From positions 62,001 to 126,000 of the forward strand of contig NZ_FNDR01000008.1 in assembly GCF_900099805.1 (NCBI RefSeq): a stretch of 64,000 nucleotides of DNA. The letters run 5' to 3'. Positions within the stretch are counted from its first letter, which is position 1. Each line of letters begins with the position of its first letter. The translations under genes were made by a program, and so were the position numbers. Source of the DNA: Variovorax sp. OV700. Lineage in GTDB: Bacteria > Pseudomonadota > Gammaproteobacteria > Burkholderiales > Burkholderiaceae_C. The notes below the pieces were generated by a model. The model was not told the origin of the DNA and did not search any database. It saw only the letters and a program-made list of their open reading frames with translations. Positions 8,167-15,854 of this stretch are shown here, one piece after another.

Positions 8167-9237
8167 ATGAAACGCAATTTCCTCAAGGCCTCGCTCGCAG
8201 GCATCGCACTGGTCATCGTCGGCATCGCGCCGCTCGCGCACGCGCAGGACAAGGGCCTGATCGCCATCTCGATGCCCACCAAGTCGTCGGCGCGCTGGAT
8301 CGCCGACGGCGCCAACATGGTCAAGTACTTCAAGGAGAAGGGCTACAAGACCGACCTGCAGTACGCCGACGACGACATCCCGAACCAGCTCGCACAGATC
8401 GAGAACATGGTCACCAAGGGCTCTAAGGTGCTGGTCATCGCAGCCATCGACGGCACCACGCTGTCCGACGTGCTGCAGAAGGCGGCCGACAAGGGCGTGA
8501 AGGTCATTGCGTACGACCGCCTCATCAAGGGCTCGAAGAACGTCGACTACTACGCGACTTTCGACAACTTCCAGGTCGGCGTGCTGCAGGCACAGTCGAT
8601 CGAGGCGGCCCTCGGCCTCAAGAACGGCAAGGGCCCGTTCAACATCGAACTGTTCGGCGGCTCGCCCGACGACAACAACGCCTTCTTCTTCTACAACGGC
8701 GCCATGTCGGTGCTGGATCCGTACATCAAGAGCGGCAAGCTGGTGGTGCGCAGCAAGCAGATGGGCATGGACAAGGTCGGCACGCTCCGCTGGGACGGCG
8801 CGGTGGCACAGGCCCGCATGGACAACCTGCTGTCGGCCTACTACACCAAGGACCGCGTCGATGCGGTGCTGTCGCCATACGACGGCCTGTCGATCGGCAT
8901 CCTGTCGTCGCTCAAGGGCGTGGGCTATGGCTCGGCTTCGCAGCCGATGCCGGTGGTGTCGGGCCAGGACGCGGAGATCCCGTCGGTCAAGTCGATCCTG
9001 CGCAAGGAACAGACCTCGACCGTGTTCAAGGACACGCGTGAACTGGCCAAGGTCACGGTGGCCATGGCCGACGCCATGCTGTCGGGCAAGACGCCCGAGG
9101 TGAACGACACCAAGACCTACAACAACGGCATCAAGGTGGTGCCTTCGTACCTGCTCAAGCCCGTGAGCGTGGACGGCGGCAACTGGAAGCAGGTGCTGGT
9201 CGACAGCGGCTACTACAAGGAAAGCCAGGTCAAGTGA
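8167..9237 (+). CDS. chvE: Multiple-sugar-binding periplasmic receptor
   Basis: This 356-residue receptor has a signal peptide ending AHA-QDKG near residue 26. The mature sequence (KGLIAISMPTKSSARW, FGGSPDDNNAFFFYNGA, LSPYDGLSIGIL) is that of ChvE/SbpA, the receptor for arabinose, galactose, glucose and xylose in Agrobacterium and Azospirillum. The final codons overlap the ATPase start as GTGA. Together with gguA and gguB it makes a complete high-affinity importer. ChvE-type receptors also serve chemotaxis and sensor kinases in some hosts; no such partner is seen here. Confidence 0.92.
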   Translation: MKRNFLKASLAGIALVIVGIAPLAHAQDKGLIAISMPTKSSARWIADGANMVKYFKEKGYKTDLQYADDDIPNQLAQIENMVTKGSKVLVIAAIDGTTLSDVLQKAADKGVKVIAYDRLIKGSKNVDYYATFDNFQVGVLQAQSIEAALGLKNGKGPFNIELFGGSPDDNNAFFFYNGAMSVLDPYIKSGKLVVRSKQMGMDKVGTLRWDGAVAQARMDNLLSAYYTKDRVDAVLSPYDGLSIGILSSLKGVGYGSASQPMPVVSGQDAEIPSVKSILRKEQTSTVFKDTRELAKVTVAMADAMLSGKTPEVNDTKTYNNGIKVVPSYLLKPVSVDGGNWKQVLVDSGYYKESQVK

Positions 9238-10802
9238 GTATTGCGATGGCGGCAGCGGATTTATGCATCCTCGAGATGCGCGGCATCACCAAGACGTTTC
9301 CCGGCGTGAAAGCGCTGAGTGACGTCAACCTGGCGGTGCGCGCAGGCGAGATCCATGCGGTGGTTGGCGAGAACGGCGCGGGCAAGTCGACGCTCATGAA
9401 GGTGCTGAGCGGCGTCTACCCGTGCGACTCGTACACCGGGGAGATCCACTTCGAGGGCGAGCTGCGCCGCTTCAGGAGCATCGCCGACAGCGAGAAGCTC
9501 GGCATCATCATCATCCACCAGGAGTTGGCGCTGGTGCCGCTGCTGTCCATTGCCGAGAACATCTTTCTCGGCAACGAGATTGCACGCGGCGGCGTGATCG
9601 ACTGGTTTGCCGCCTATGCGAAGACCCGCGACCTGCTGGCGAAGGTGGGCCTCAAGGAGCCGCCCACCACGCTGGTGACCGACCTGGGCGTGGGCAAGCA
9701 GCAGCTGGTCGAGATTGCCAAGGCGCTGGCAAAGGAAGTCAAGCTGCTGATCCTGGACGAGCCCACCGCCAGCCTCAACGAGAACGACAGCGATGCATTG
9801 CTGATGCTGCTGCTCGAATTGAAGCGGCAGGGCATCGCGTCGATCCTGATCTCGCACAAGCTCAACGAAATTGCCAAGGTGGCCGACTCGATCACCGTGC
9901 TGCGCGATGGCGCCACGGTGGAGACGATGGACTGCCGCGGCCAGCCGATCAGCGAAGACCGCATCATCCGCGGCATGGTCGGCCGGGACATGGCGCACCG
10001 CTATCCGCAACGCCATCCGAAGATCGGCGAGACGGTATTCGAGGTGCGCGACTGGCGGGTGCACCATGCGCTGCATGCCGACCGCGAGCAGATCAAGGGC
10101 GTGAATCTGCATGTGCGCCAAGGCGAAATCGTGGGCATCGCGGGCCTCATGGGTGCGGGGCGCACCGAACTCGCGATGAGCGTGTTCGGCAAGTCCTACG
10201 GCCAGCGCATCAGCGGCACGGTGCTGATGCACGGCCAGCCGGTGGACGTGGACACGGTGCGCAAGGCCATCGACCATGGCATTGCCTATGTCACCGAAGA
10301 CCGCAAGGGCCTGGGACTCGTGCTCGAGGAAGACATTCGCAAGAACGTGAGCCTGGCCAACCTGGAGGCGGTTTCCAACGCCATGGTGATCGACGACGCA
10401 CGCGAATTCAAGGTGGCGGTCGATTACCGCAAGGCACTCAACATCCGCTCTTCGGGCGTGGAACAGCTGGTGGTCAACCTCTCGGGTGGCAACCAGCAGA
10501 AGGTGGTGCTCAGCAAATGGCTCTTCACCAAGCCCGAACTATTGATTCTTGACGAACCCACGCGCGGCATCGACGTGGGCGCCAAGTACGAGATCTACAC
10601 CATCATCGACCAGCTTGCGAGCGAGGGCAAAGGCATTCTCATGATTTCTTCCGAACTGCCGGAACTGCTCGGCATGTGCGACCGTATCTACGTGATGAAC
10701 GAGGGCCGCTTCGTGGCCGAATTTACGGCGGCTGAGGCTTCGCAGGAACGCATCATGCACGCCATCGTGAGCGCAGGGAGTTCCGTCCATGTCGCAGCCT
10801 GA
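9234..10802 (+). CDS. gguA: Sugar ABC importer ATPase, GguA-like
   Basis: A 522-residue tandem ATPase of the carbohydrate CUT2 class. The first domain has an intact Walker A GENGAGKST (45-53), a divergent signature DLGVGKQQLVEIAKAL and Walker B LLILDEPTASLNE. The second has the clean signature NLSGGNQQKVVLSKWL and LLILDEPTRGIDVGAKYE. It energises the importer fed by ChvE. The GTG start overlaps the chvE stop; an ATG at 9246 is the alternative. The permease gene begins 14 bases before its stop. Confidence 0.92.
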   Translation: MSIAMAAADLCILEMRGITKTFPGVKALSDVNLAVRAGEIHAVVGENGAGKSTLMKVLSGVYPCDSYTGEIHFEGELRRFRSIADSEKLGIIIIHQELALVPLLSIAENIFLGNEIARGGVIDWFAAYAKTRDLLAKVGLKEPPTTLVTDLGVGKQQLVEIAKALAKEVKLLILDEPTASLNENDSDALLMLLLELKRQGIASILISHKLNEIAKVADSITVLRDGATVETMDCRGQPISEDRIIRGMVGRDMAHRYPQRHPKIGETVFEVRDWRVHHALHADREQIKGVNLHVRQGEIVGIAGLMGAGRTELAMSVFGKSYGQRISGTVLMHGQPVDVDTVRKAIDHGIAYVTEDRKGLGLVLEEDIRKNVSLANLEAVSNAMVIDDAREFKVAVDYRKALNIRSSGVEQLVVNLSGGNQQKVVLSKWLFTKPELLILDEPTRGIDVGAKYEIYTIIDQLASEGKGILMISSELPELLGMCDRIYVMNEGRFVAEFTAAEASQERIMHAIVSAGSSVHVAA

Positions 10803-12015
10803 AGTCAACGCGGCGGTGAACGCCGCCGTCCCCATTGCGGAGACCACCCCCAAGCTGCACGCCGGCTTCCTGAAGAACAACCTGCGCGAATACGGCATGC
10901 TGATCTCGCTGGTCGCGATCATGGTGCTGTTCCAGGTGCTGACCGACGGCACGCTGCTGCGTCCGCTGAACCTCACCAACCTGCTGCTGCAGAACAGCTA
11001 CGTCGTCATCATGGCGCTGGGCATGCTGCTGGTGATCGTGGCGGGCCACATCGACCTGTCCGTGGGTTCGGTTTGCGGCTTCATCGGCGCGCTGGCGGCG
11101 GTGCTGATGGTCGAGTACGAATGGCATTTCGTGCCCACGGCCATCATCAGCATTGCGGCCGGCGCGGTCATCGGCGCGGCGCAGGGCTGGTTCGTCGCGT
11201 TCCGAAAGATTCCGTCGTTCATCGTCACGCTCGCGGGCATGCTGGTGTTCAAGGGGCTCACGCTGGCGCTGCTGGCGGGGCAGTCGGTGGGACCGTTTCC
11301 GGTCGAGTTCCAGCGGCTGAGCTCGGGCTTCATCCCCGACCCGCTGGGCGGCCTCGATGCCGGTGGGCTGCGCATCACCTCGCTGGTGGTCGGCGCACTG
11401 GCCGCGGCAGCGCTGGTGTTCTTCAAGCTGCGCGGCCGGGCCAAGCTCGCGGCGCACGGCATGGAAACGGAGCCCTATGCGTTCTTCCTGGTGAAGAACC
11501 TGTTCTTCGCGGGCATCATCCTTTTCTTCAGCTACCTGCTCTCGACCTACAAGGGCCTGCCCAACGTGCTGATCGTGATGGCGGTGCTGATCGTGGTGTA
11601 CGACTTCGTCACCAACCGCACCACCATCGGCCGACGCATCTATGCGCTGGGCGGCAACGAGAAAGCGGCGCGGCTGTCGGGCGTGAAGACGCAGCGGCTG
11701 GCGTTCCTGACCTTCGTGAATATGGGCGCGCTGGCCGCGCTCGCGGGGCTGGTGTTCGCAGCGCGGCTCAACACGGCCACGCCCAAGGCGGGCCTCGGCT
11801 TCGAGCTCGATGTGATCGCGGCCTGCTTCATCGGCGGCGCATCGGCCTCGGGCGGTGTGGGCCGGGTGATGGGCGCGGTGATCGGTGCCTTCATCATGGG
11901 CGTGATGAACAACGGCATGTCGATCCTGGGCATCGGCATCGACTACCAGCAGGTCATCAAGGGCCTGGTGCTGCTGGCTGCGGTGTTCATCGACGTCTAC
12001 AACAAGAACAAGTAA
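10789..12015 (+). CDS. gguB: Sugar ABC importer permease, GguB-like
   Basis: A 408-residue inner-membrane permease of the BPD_transp_2 class, longer than the usual 320-350 because of a loop around residues 180-250, as is typical for GguB/XylH-type permeases. VIVAGHIDLSVGSVCGFIGA and the late GLGFELDVIAACFIGGASAS are family signatures, the latter carrying the glycine-rich ATPase contact region. It overlaps gguA by 14 bases and ends five bases before ytfR, so the whole run is one polycistronic unit. Confidence 0.92.
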   Translation: MSQPEVNAAVNAAVPIAETTPKLHAGFLKNNLREYGMLISLVAIMVLFQVLTDGTLLRPLNLTNLLLQNSYVVIMALGMLLVIVAGHIDLSVGSVCGFIGALAAVLMVEYEWHFVPTAIISIAAGAVIGAAQGWFVAFRKIPSFIVTLAGMLVFKGLTLALLAGQSVGPFPVEFQRLSSGFIPDPLGGLDAGGLRITSLVVGALAAAALVFFKLRGRAKLAAHGMETEPYAFFLVKNLFFAGIILFFSYLLSTYKGLPNVLIVMAVLIVVYDFVTNRTTIGRRIYALGGNEKAARLSGVKTQRLAFLTFVNMGALAALAGLVFAARLNTATPKAGLGFELDVIAACFIGGASASGGVGRVMGAVIGAFIMGVMNNGMSILGIGIDYQQVIKGLVLLAAVFIDVYNKNK

Positions 12016-12019
12016 GCGC

Positions 12020-13540
12020 ATGAGCCAGAGCAGCATCAGCCCCGTGCTCGAACTGCGGGGCATCCACAAGCAGTTCGGCGGCATTCCGGTGCTGCGCGAC
12101 GTGCAGCTGCGGCTCTATCCGGGCGAGATCCACGCGCTCATGGGGCAGAACGGCGCGGGCAAGTCGACGCTGATCAAGGTGCTCACGGGCGTGCTGCCGT
12201 CGAGCGGCGGCGAGACATGGCTGGATGGACAAGCCATTCATCCCGCCTCGCCGCTCGAAGCCCAGAAGCTCGGCATCAGCACGGTCTACCAAGAGGTCAA
12301 CCTGTGCCCGAACCTCTCGGTGGCCGAGAACGTGTTTGCGGGTCGCTATCCGCGCTGCGGCGCCGTGCAGGGTTTTCGCATCGACTGGGCGGCTGTCAAC
12401 CGCCGTGCCGAGGAGCTGTTGGCGCGCATCGGCCTGGACATCGACGTGACCCGGCTGCTGTCGAGCTATTCGGTGGCGGTGCAGCAGATGGTGGCGATTG
12501 CGCGCGCGCTCGGCGTGTCATCGAAGGTGCTGATCCTGGACGAACCGACCTCCAGCCTGGACGACGACGAGGTGGAGAAGCTGTTCGAGGTGCTGCGGCG
12601 CCTGCGCGGCGAGGGGCTCGCCATCGTCTTCGTGACGCACTTTCTCAATCAGATGTATGCAGTGTCGGACCGCATCACGGTGCTGCGCAACGGCAACTGG
12701 GTAGGCGAATGGCGTGCCGCTGATCTTGGACCGCAGGCGCTGATCGCTGCAATGCTGGGGCGGGAGCTCGCGGCTCAGTCGGCGCGGCCTGCTGCGCTCC
12801 CTCAGCTCGACGAAACGGCGCAGGCGTTGCTGCAGGCAGAGGGCTTGGGGCAGGCCGGGCAGCTGCAGGCAACCGACTTGCGTGTGCGCGCCGGCGAGGT
12901 CGTCGGCATTGCGGGCCTGCTCGGCGCGGGGCGTACCGAACTTGCACGTCTGCTGTTCGGCCTGGAAACGCCCGACCGCGGTGTGCTGAAGATCGACGGC
13001 CGGACGGTCAGCTTTTCGAACCCCGCAGACGCAGTCCGCGAAGGGCTTGCCCTGTGTCCCGAAGAACGCAAGACCGACGGCATCGTGGCCGAGCTGTCCG
13101 TGCGCGAAAACATCGCGCTCGCACTGCAGGCGCGTCTCGGCACACGGCGCTTCCTTTCGCATGCAGAGCAGACCGCGATGGCGGAACGCTTCGTCAAGTC
13201 GCTGGGCATCAAGACCGCGAGCGTGGAAACACCCATCGGCCTGCTCTCGGGCGGCAACCAGCAAAAGGCCATGATCGCGCGCTGGCTCGCGACCGAGCCG
13301 CGCCTCTTGATCCTTGACGAGCCCACGCGCGGCATCGACGTGGCGGCCAAGCAGGAAATCATGGAAGAGATATTGCGGCTCGCGCGCGCGGGCATGGCGG
13401 TGATCTTCATTTCTTCCGAGATCAGCGAGGTGGTGCGCGTGGCGCATCGCATCGTGGTGCTGCGCGATCGCAAGAAGGTGGGCGAGCTGCCGGGCGGCGC
13501 GACCGAGGACGAGGTCTACGAAATGATTGCCGCAGCATGA
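12020..13540 (+). CDS. ytfR: Sugar ABC importer ATPase, YtfR-like
   Basis: A 506-residue tandem CUT2 ATPase. Walker A GQNGAGKST is at 42-50; the first signature is degenerate (SSYSVAVQQMVAIARAL), the second is LLSGGNQQKAMIARWLA, and both Walker B segments (LILDEPTSSLDDDE, LILDEPTRGIDVAAKQE) are intact. It pairs with the permeases YtfT and YjfF downstream and the receptor YtfQ upstream. Four bases separate its ATG from the gguB stop. The C-terminus is followed by a repeat-bearing gap before ytfT. Confidence 0.92.
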   Translation: MSQSSISPVLELRGIHKQFGGIPVLRDVQLRLYPGEIHALMGQNGAGKSTLIKVLTGVLPSSGGETWLDGQAIHPASPLEAQKLGISTVYQEVNLCPNLSVAENVFAGRYPRCGAVQGFRIDWAAVNRRAEELLARIGLDIDVTRLLSSYSVAVQQMVAIARALGVSSKVLILDEPTSSLDDDEVEKLFEVLRRLRGEGLAIVFVTHFLNQMYAVSDRITVLRNGNWVGEWRAADLGPQALIAAMLGRELAAQSARPAALPQLDETAQALLQAEGLGQAGQLQATDLRVRAGEVVGIAGLLGAGRTELARLLFGLETPDRGVLKIDGRTVSFSNPADAVREGLALCPEERKTDGIVAELSVRENIALALQARLGTRRFLSHAEQTAMAERFVKSLGIKTASVETPIGLLSGGNQQKAMIARWLATEPRLLILDEPTRGIDVAAKQEIMEEILRLARAGMAVIFISSEISEVVRVAHRIVVLRDRKKVGELPGGATEDEVYEMIAAA

Positions 13541-13555
13541 AGATCTCTTTGTTTT

Positions 13556-13673
13556 TCTCCCTTCCCTTCCGGGGGAGGGCAGGGGTGGGGGCACGACGGC
13601 CTTCCATTGAGCGCGGCCCCATCGCAAGCGCCGTCTGCCCCCATCCCAACCTTCCCCCGGAAGGGGAAGGAGC
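13556..13673. repeat. Inverted pair of GC-rich dispersed-repeat units between ytfR and ytfT
   Basis: The 145-base gap between ytfR and ytfT is almost filled by two inverted copies of one unit. The left copy (about 13557-13600) reads CTCCCTTCCCTTCCGGGGGA and continues with GGGCAGGGGTGGGGGCA; the right copy (about 13630-13673) is its near reverse complement and begins GCCGTCTGCCCCCATCCC. Each copy also has an internal CTTCC/GGGGGA-type dyad. The pair would form a long imperfect hairpin in the operon mRNA. The unit resembles REP-like palindromes found dispersed in many proteobacteria. Confidence 0.75.
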
Positions 13674-13685
13674 TAGGCAGAACAC

Positions 13686-14720
13686 ATGAAACGCCTCTCC
13701 TCCTTCATGAGTCATCGCCTTGCGTGGCCCATCGTGACGCTGCTACTCCTGCTCGCCGTCAACACCGTATTCAACGCCAGCTTCCTGCACCTCGAATGGC
13801 GCGACGGCCATCTCTACGGCAGCCTGATCGACATCGTGAATCGCGCGGCGCCGCTGGTGCTGGTGTCGCTGGGCATGACGCTCGTCATTGCCACGCGCGG
13901 CATCGACATTTCGGTGGGCGCGGTGGTCGCCATTGCGGCGGCACTGGCTGCCTGGATGATCGGCGGCTCCGTGGCGAGCGACGTGAGCCGTTTTCCGATG
14001 TGGCTGGCCATTGCGGCTGCCTTGGGCATTGCGCTTTTGTGCGGCCTCTGGAACGGAATGCTCGTCGCCAAGGTCGGCATGCAGCCGATCATCGCGACGC
14101 TGATCCTCATGGTGGCGGGCCGCGGTATCGCGCAGCTCATCGCTGACGGGCAGATCATCACGATCTACTACAAGCCGTTCTTCTTCCTGGGCAGCGGCTA
14201 TCTGCTGGGACTGCCGTTCTCGCTGTTCATCGTGGCGGCGGTCTTCGTTCTGCTGTACCTGGCCATCACGCGCACGGCGCTCGGCCTGTTCATCCAGGCG
14301 GTGGGCATCAACCCGACGGCGGCGCGGGTGGCGGGCGTGCAGGCGCGGCGGCTCATCGTCGGCGCCTATGCGTTCTGCGGCGTGTGCGCGGGCATCGCGG
14401 GCCTGTTGATCAGCTCCAACGTCAAGAGCGCAGACGGCAACAACGCGGGACAACTGCTCGAACTCGATGCGATTTTGGCTGTGACGCTGGGCGGCACGGC
14501 GCTTACGGGTGGGCGCTTCAGCCTCATGGGCAGCGTGATCGGTGCGCTGATCATCCAGACGCTGACCTATGCCATCTACTCGCTGGGCGTACCGCCGGAG
14601 ATCAACTTGGTCGTGAAGGCGGTGGTGGTGTTCGCGGTGATGCTGTTGCAGTCGCCGGAGTTCAGGGCAGAGGTGCGTACGCTGGTTCAGCGGCCTGCGC
14701 ACGAGGGAGCAAGTTCATGA
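13686..14720 (+). CDS. ytfT: Sugar ABC importer permease, YtfT-like
   Basis: A 344-residue CUT2 inner-membrane permease with about ten hydrophobic segments. TLVIATRGIDISVGAVVAIA and LLELDAILAVTLGGTALTGG are family signatures. It would form a heterodimer with YjfF and work with YtfR and YtfQ. An AGGAGC stands ahead of the ATG, on the right arm of the repeat pair. Its stop overlaps the start of a 22-codon open frame that leads into yjfF. Confidence 0.92.
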   Translation: MKRLSSFMSHRLAWPIVTLLLLLAVNTVFNASFLHLEWRDGHLYGSLIDIVNRAAPLVLVSLGMTLVIATRGIDISVGAVVAIAAALAAWMIGGSVASDVSRFPMWLAIAAALGIALLCGLWNGMLVAKVGMQPIIATLILMVAGRGIAQLIADGQIITIYYKPFFFLGSGYLLGLPFSLFIVAAVFVLLYLAITRTALGLFIQAVGINPTAARVAGVQARRLIVGAYAFCGVCAGIAGLLISSNVKSADGNNAGQLLELDAILAVTLGGTALTGGRFSLMGSVIGALIIQTLTYAIYSLGVPPEINLVVKAVVVFAVMLLQSPEFRAEVRTLVQRPAHEGASS

Positions 14721-14785
14721 GCTCCCGCCCGGCCGTTCCGAAGGGGGCTCGCACCGCAGTGCGCAGCACGGAGGTTACCCAATGA
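14717..14785 (+). CDS. Possible 22-codon linker ORF between ytfT and yjfF
   Basis: A short frame starts with an ATG overlapping the ytfT stop (ATGA at 14717-14720) and ends with a TGA overlapping the yjfF start (ATGA at 14782-14785). The peptide would be MSSRPAVPKGARTAVRSTEV plus TQ. A GGAGG inside it serves yjfF. It could keep ribosomes loaded between the two permease genes. The DNA itself may be a dispersed repeat, in which case the ORF is incidental. Confidence 0.35.
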   Translation: MSSRPAVPKGARTAVRSTEVTQ

Positions 14786-15810
14786 GCGCGGTGATCGAGA
14801 CTGCACCCTCACCCCAACCCTCTCCCGCCAGCGGGAGAGGGGGCAAGACGGGGCTCAATCCGAAGTACTTGCCGCTCGCGGCGACCATCTCGCTGTTCGT
14901 GCTGATGGCGACGCTGGGCTCGGTGTTCTACGACGGCTTCTTCTCGGCGCAGGTGTTCCTCAACCTGCTGATCGACAACGCGTTCCTGATCGTCGTTGCC
15001 GTAGGCATGACCTTCGTCATCCTTTCGGGGGGCATCGATCTCTCGGTGGGCTCGGTGATCGCGCTCACCACGATGGTGTCGGCCTCGTTGGTCGAGAAGC
15101 ACGGCTGGAGCCCCGTGGTGGTGATTCCGCTGGTGCTGGCCATGGGCACGGCCTTCGGCGCGTTCATGGGCCTGCTTATCGAACGCTTCAGGCTGCAGCC
15201 CTTCATCGTCACGCTGGCGGGCATGTTCCTGGCGCGCGGACTGTGCTACCTGATCAGCATCGATTCGATCAGCATCACCAACGCGTTCTATTCCGAGGTT
15301 TCGCAGATCCGCATTCCGGTGTGGGGAGAGGCTTCGCTGTCGATCAGCGCTGTGATTGCCATTGCGGTGCTGCTGGCGGCGGTCTTCATTGCGCATTGCA
15401 CACCCTTCGGCCGCACGGTGTATGCCATTGGCGGCAGCGAGCATTCGGCCATGCTGATGGGCCTGCCGGTACGCTCCACGCTCGTTGGCGTCTACACGCT
15501 GTCGGGTTTCTGCTCGGCGCTGGCGGGCGTGATCTTCACCTTCTACATGCTCTCGGGCTACGGCCTGCATGCACTCGGGCTGGAGCTCGATGCCATCGCG
15601 GCGGTGGTGATCGGCGGCACGCTGCTCACGGGCGGCGTGGGCTATGTGGCGGGCACGCTCTTCGGCGTGCTGATGCTCGGGATCATCCAGACGCTGATTT
15701 CCTTCGACGGCACGCTGAGCTCGTGGTGGACACGCATCGTCGTGGGCGCGCTGCTCTTCGTGTTCTGCCTGCTGCAGCGCTTCTTCACTTCGCGTGCGCC
15801 ACGGCGCTGA
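14782..15810 (+). CDS. yjfF: Sugar ABC importer permease, YjfF-like
   Basis: A 342-residue CUT2 permease and partner of YtfT. Signatures include FVILSGGIDLSVGSVIALTT and LGLELDAIAAVVIGGTLLTG. Residues 8-21 (APSPQPSPASGRGG) are not family sequence: they are the translation of a REP-like repeat at 14803-14845, which lengthens the cytoplasmic N-terminus before the first membrane helix. A GGAGG lies a few bases upstream of the ATG. The dehydratase gene begins 44 bases after its stop. Confidence 0.9.
   Translation: MSAVIETAPSPQPSPASGRGGKTGLNPKYLPLAATISLFVLMATLGSVFYDGFFSAQVFLNLLIDNAFLIVVAVGMTFVILSGGIDLSVGSVIALTTMVSASLVEKHGWSPVVVIPLVLAMGTAFGAFMGLLIERFRLQPFIVTLAGMFLARGLCYLISIDSISITNAFYSEVSQIRIPVWGEASLSISAVIAIAVLLAAVFIAHCTPFGRTVYAIGGSEHSAMLMGLPVRSTLVGVYTLSGFCSALAGVIFTFYMLSGYGLHALGLELDAIAAVVIGGTLLTGGVGYVAGTLFGVLMLGIIQTLISFDGTLSSWWTRIVVGALLFVFCLLQRFFTSRAPRR
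14803..14845 (+). repeat. REP-like repeat inside the yjfF coding start
   Basis: The unit CACCCTCACCCCAACCCTCT, followed by CCC-GCCAGC-GGGAGAGGG, lies in frame within codons 8-22 of yjfF. Its internal stem is CCCTCTCCC pairing with GGGAGAGGG. It is in the same orientation as, and related to, the right copy of the repeat pair at 13630-13673. Confidence 0.75.
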
Positions 15811-15854
15811 CGCGCTTTCTTTTCATTTCTCTCTCGCCTTCAGGAAATTTCCGC

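Noticed and set aside
15243..15854. A 200-residue N-terminal extension of the sugar-acid dehydratase
   Set aside because: The open frame merely continues through the 3' end of yjfF; the family N-terminus and length fit the ATG at 15855.
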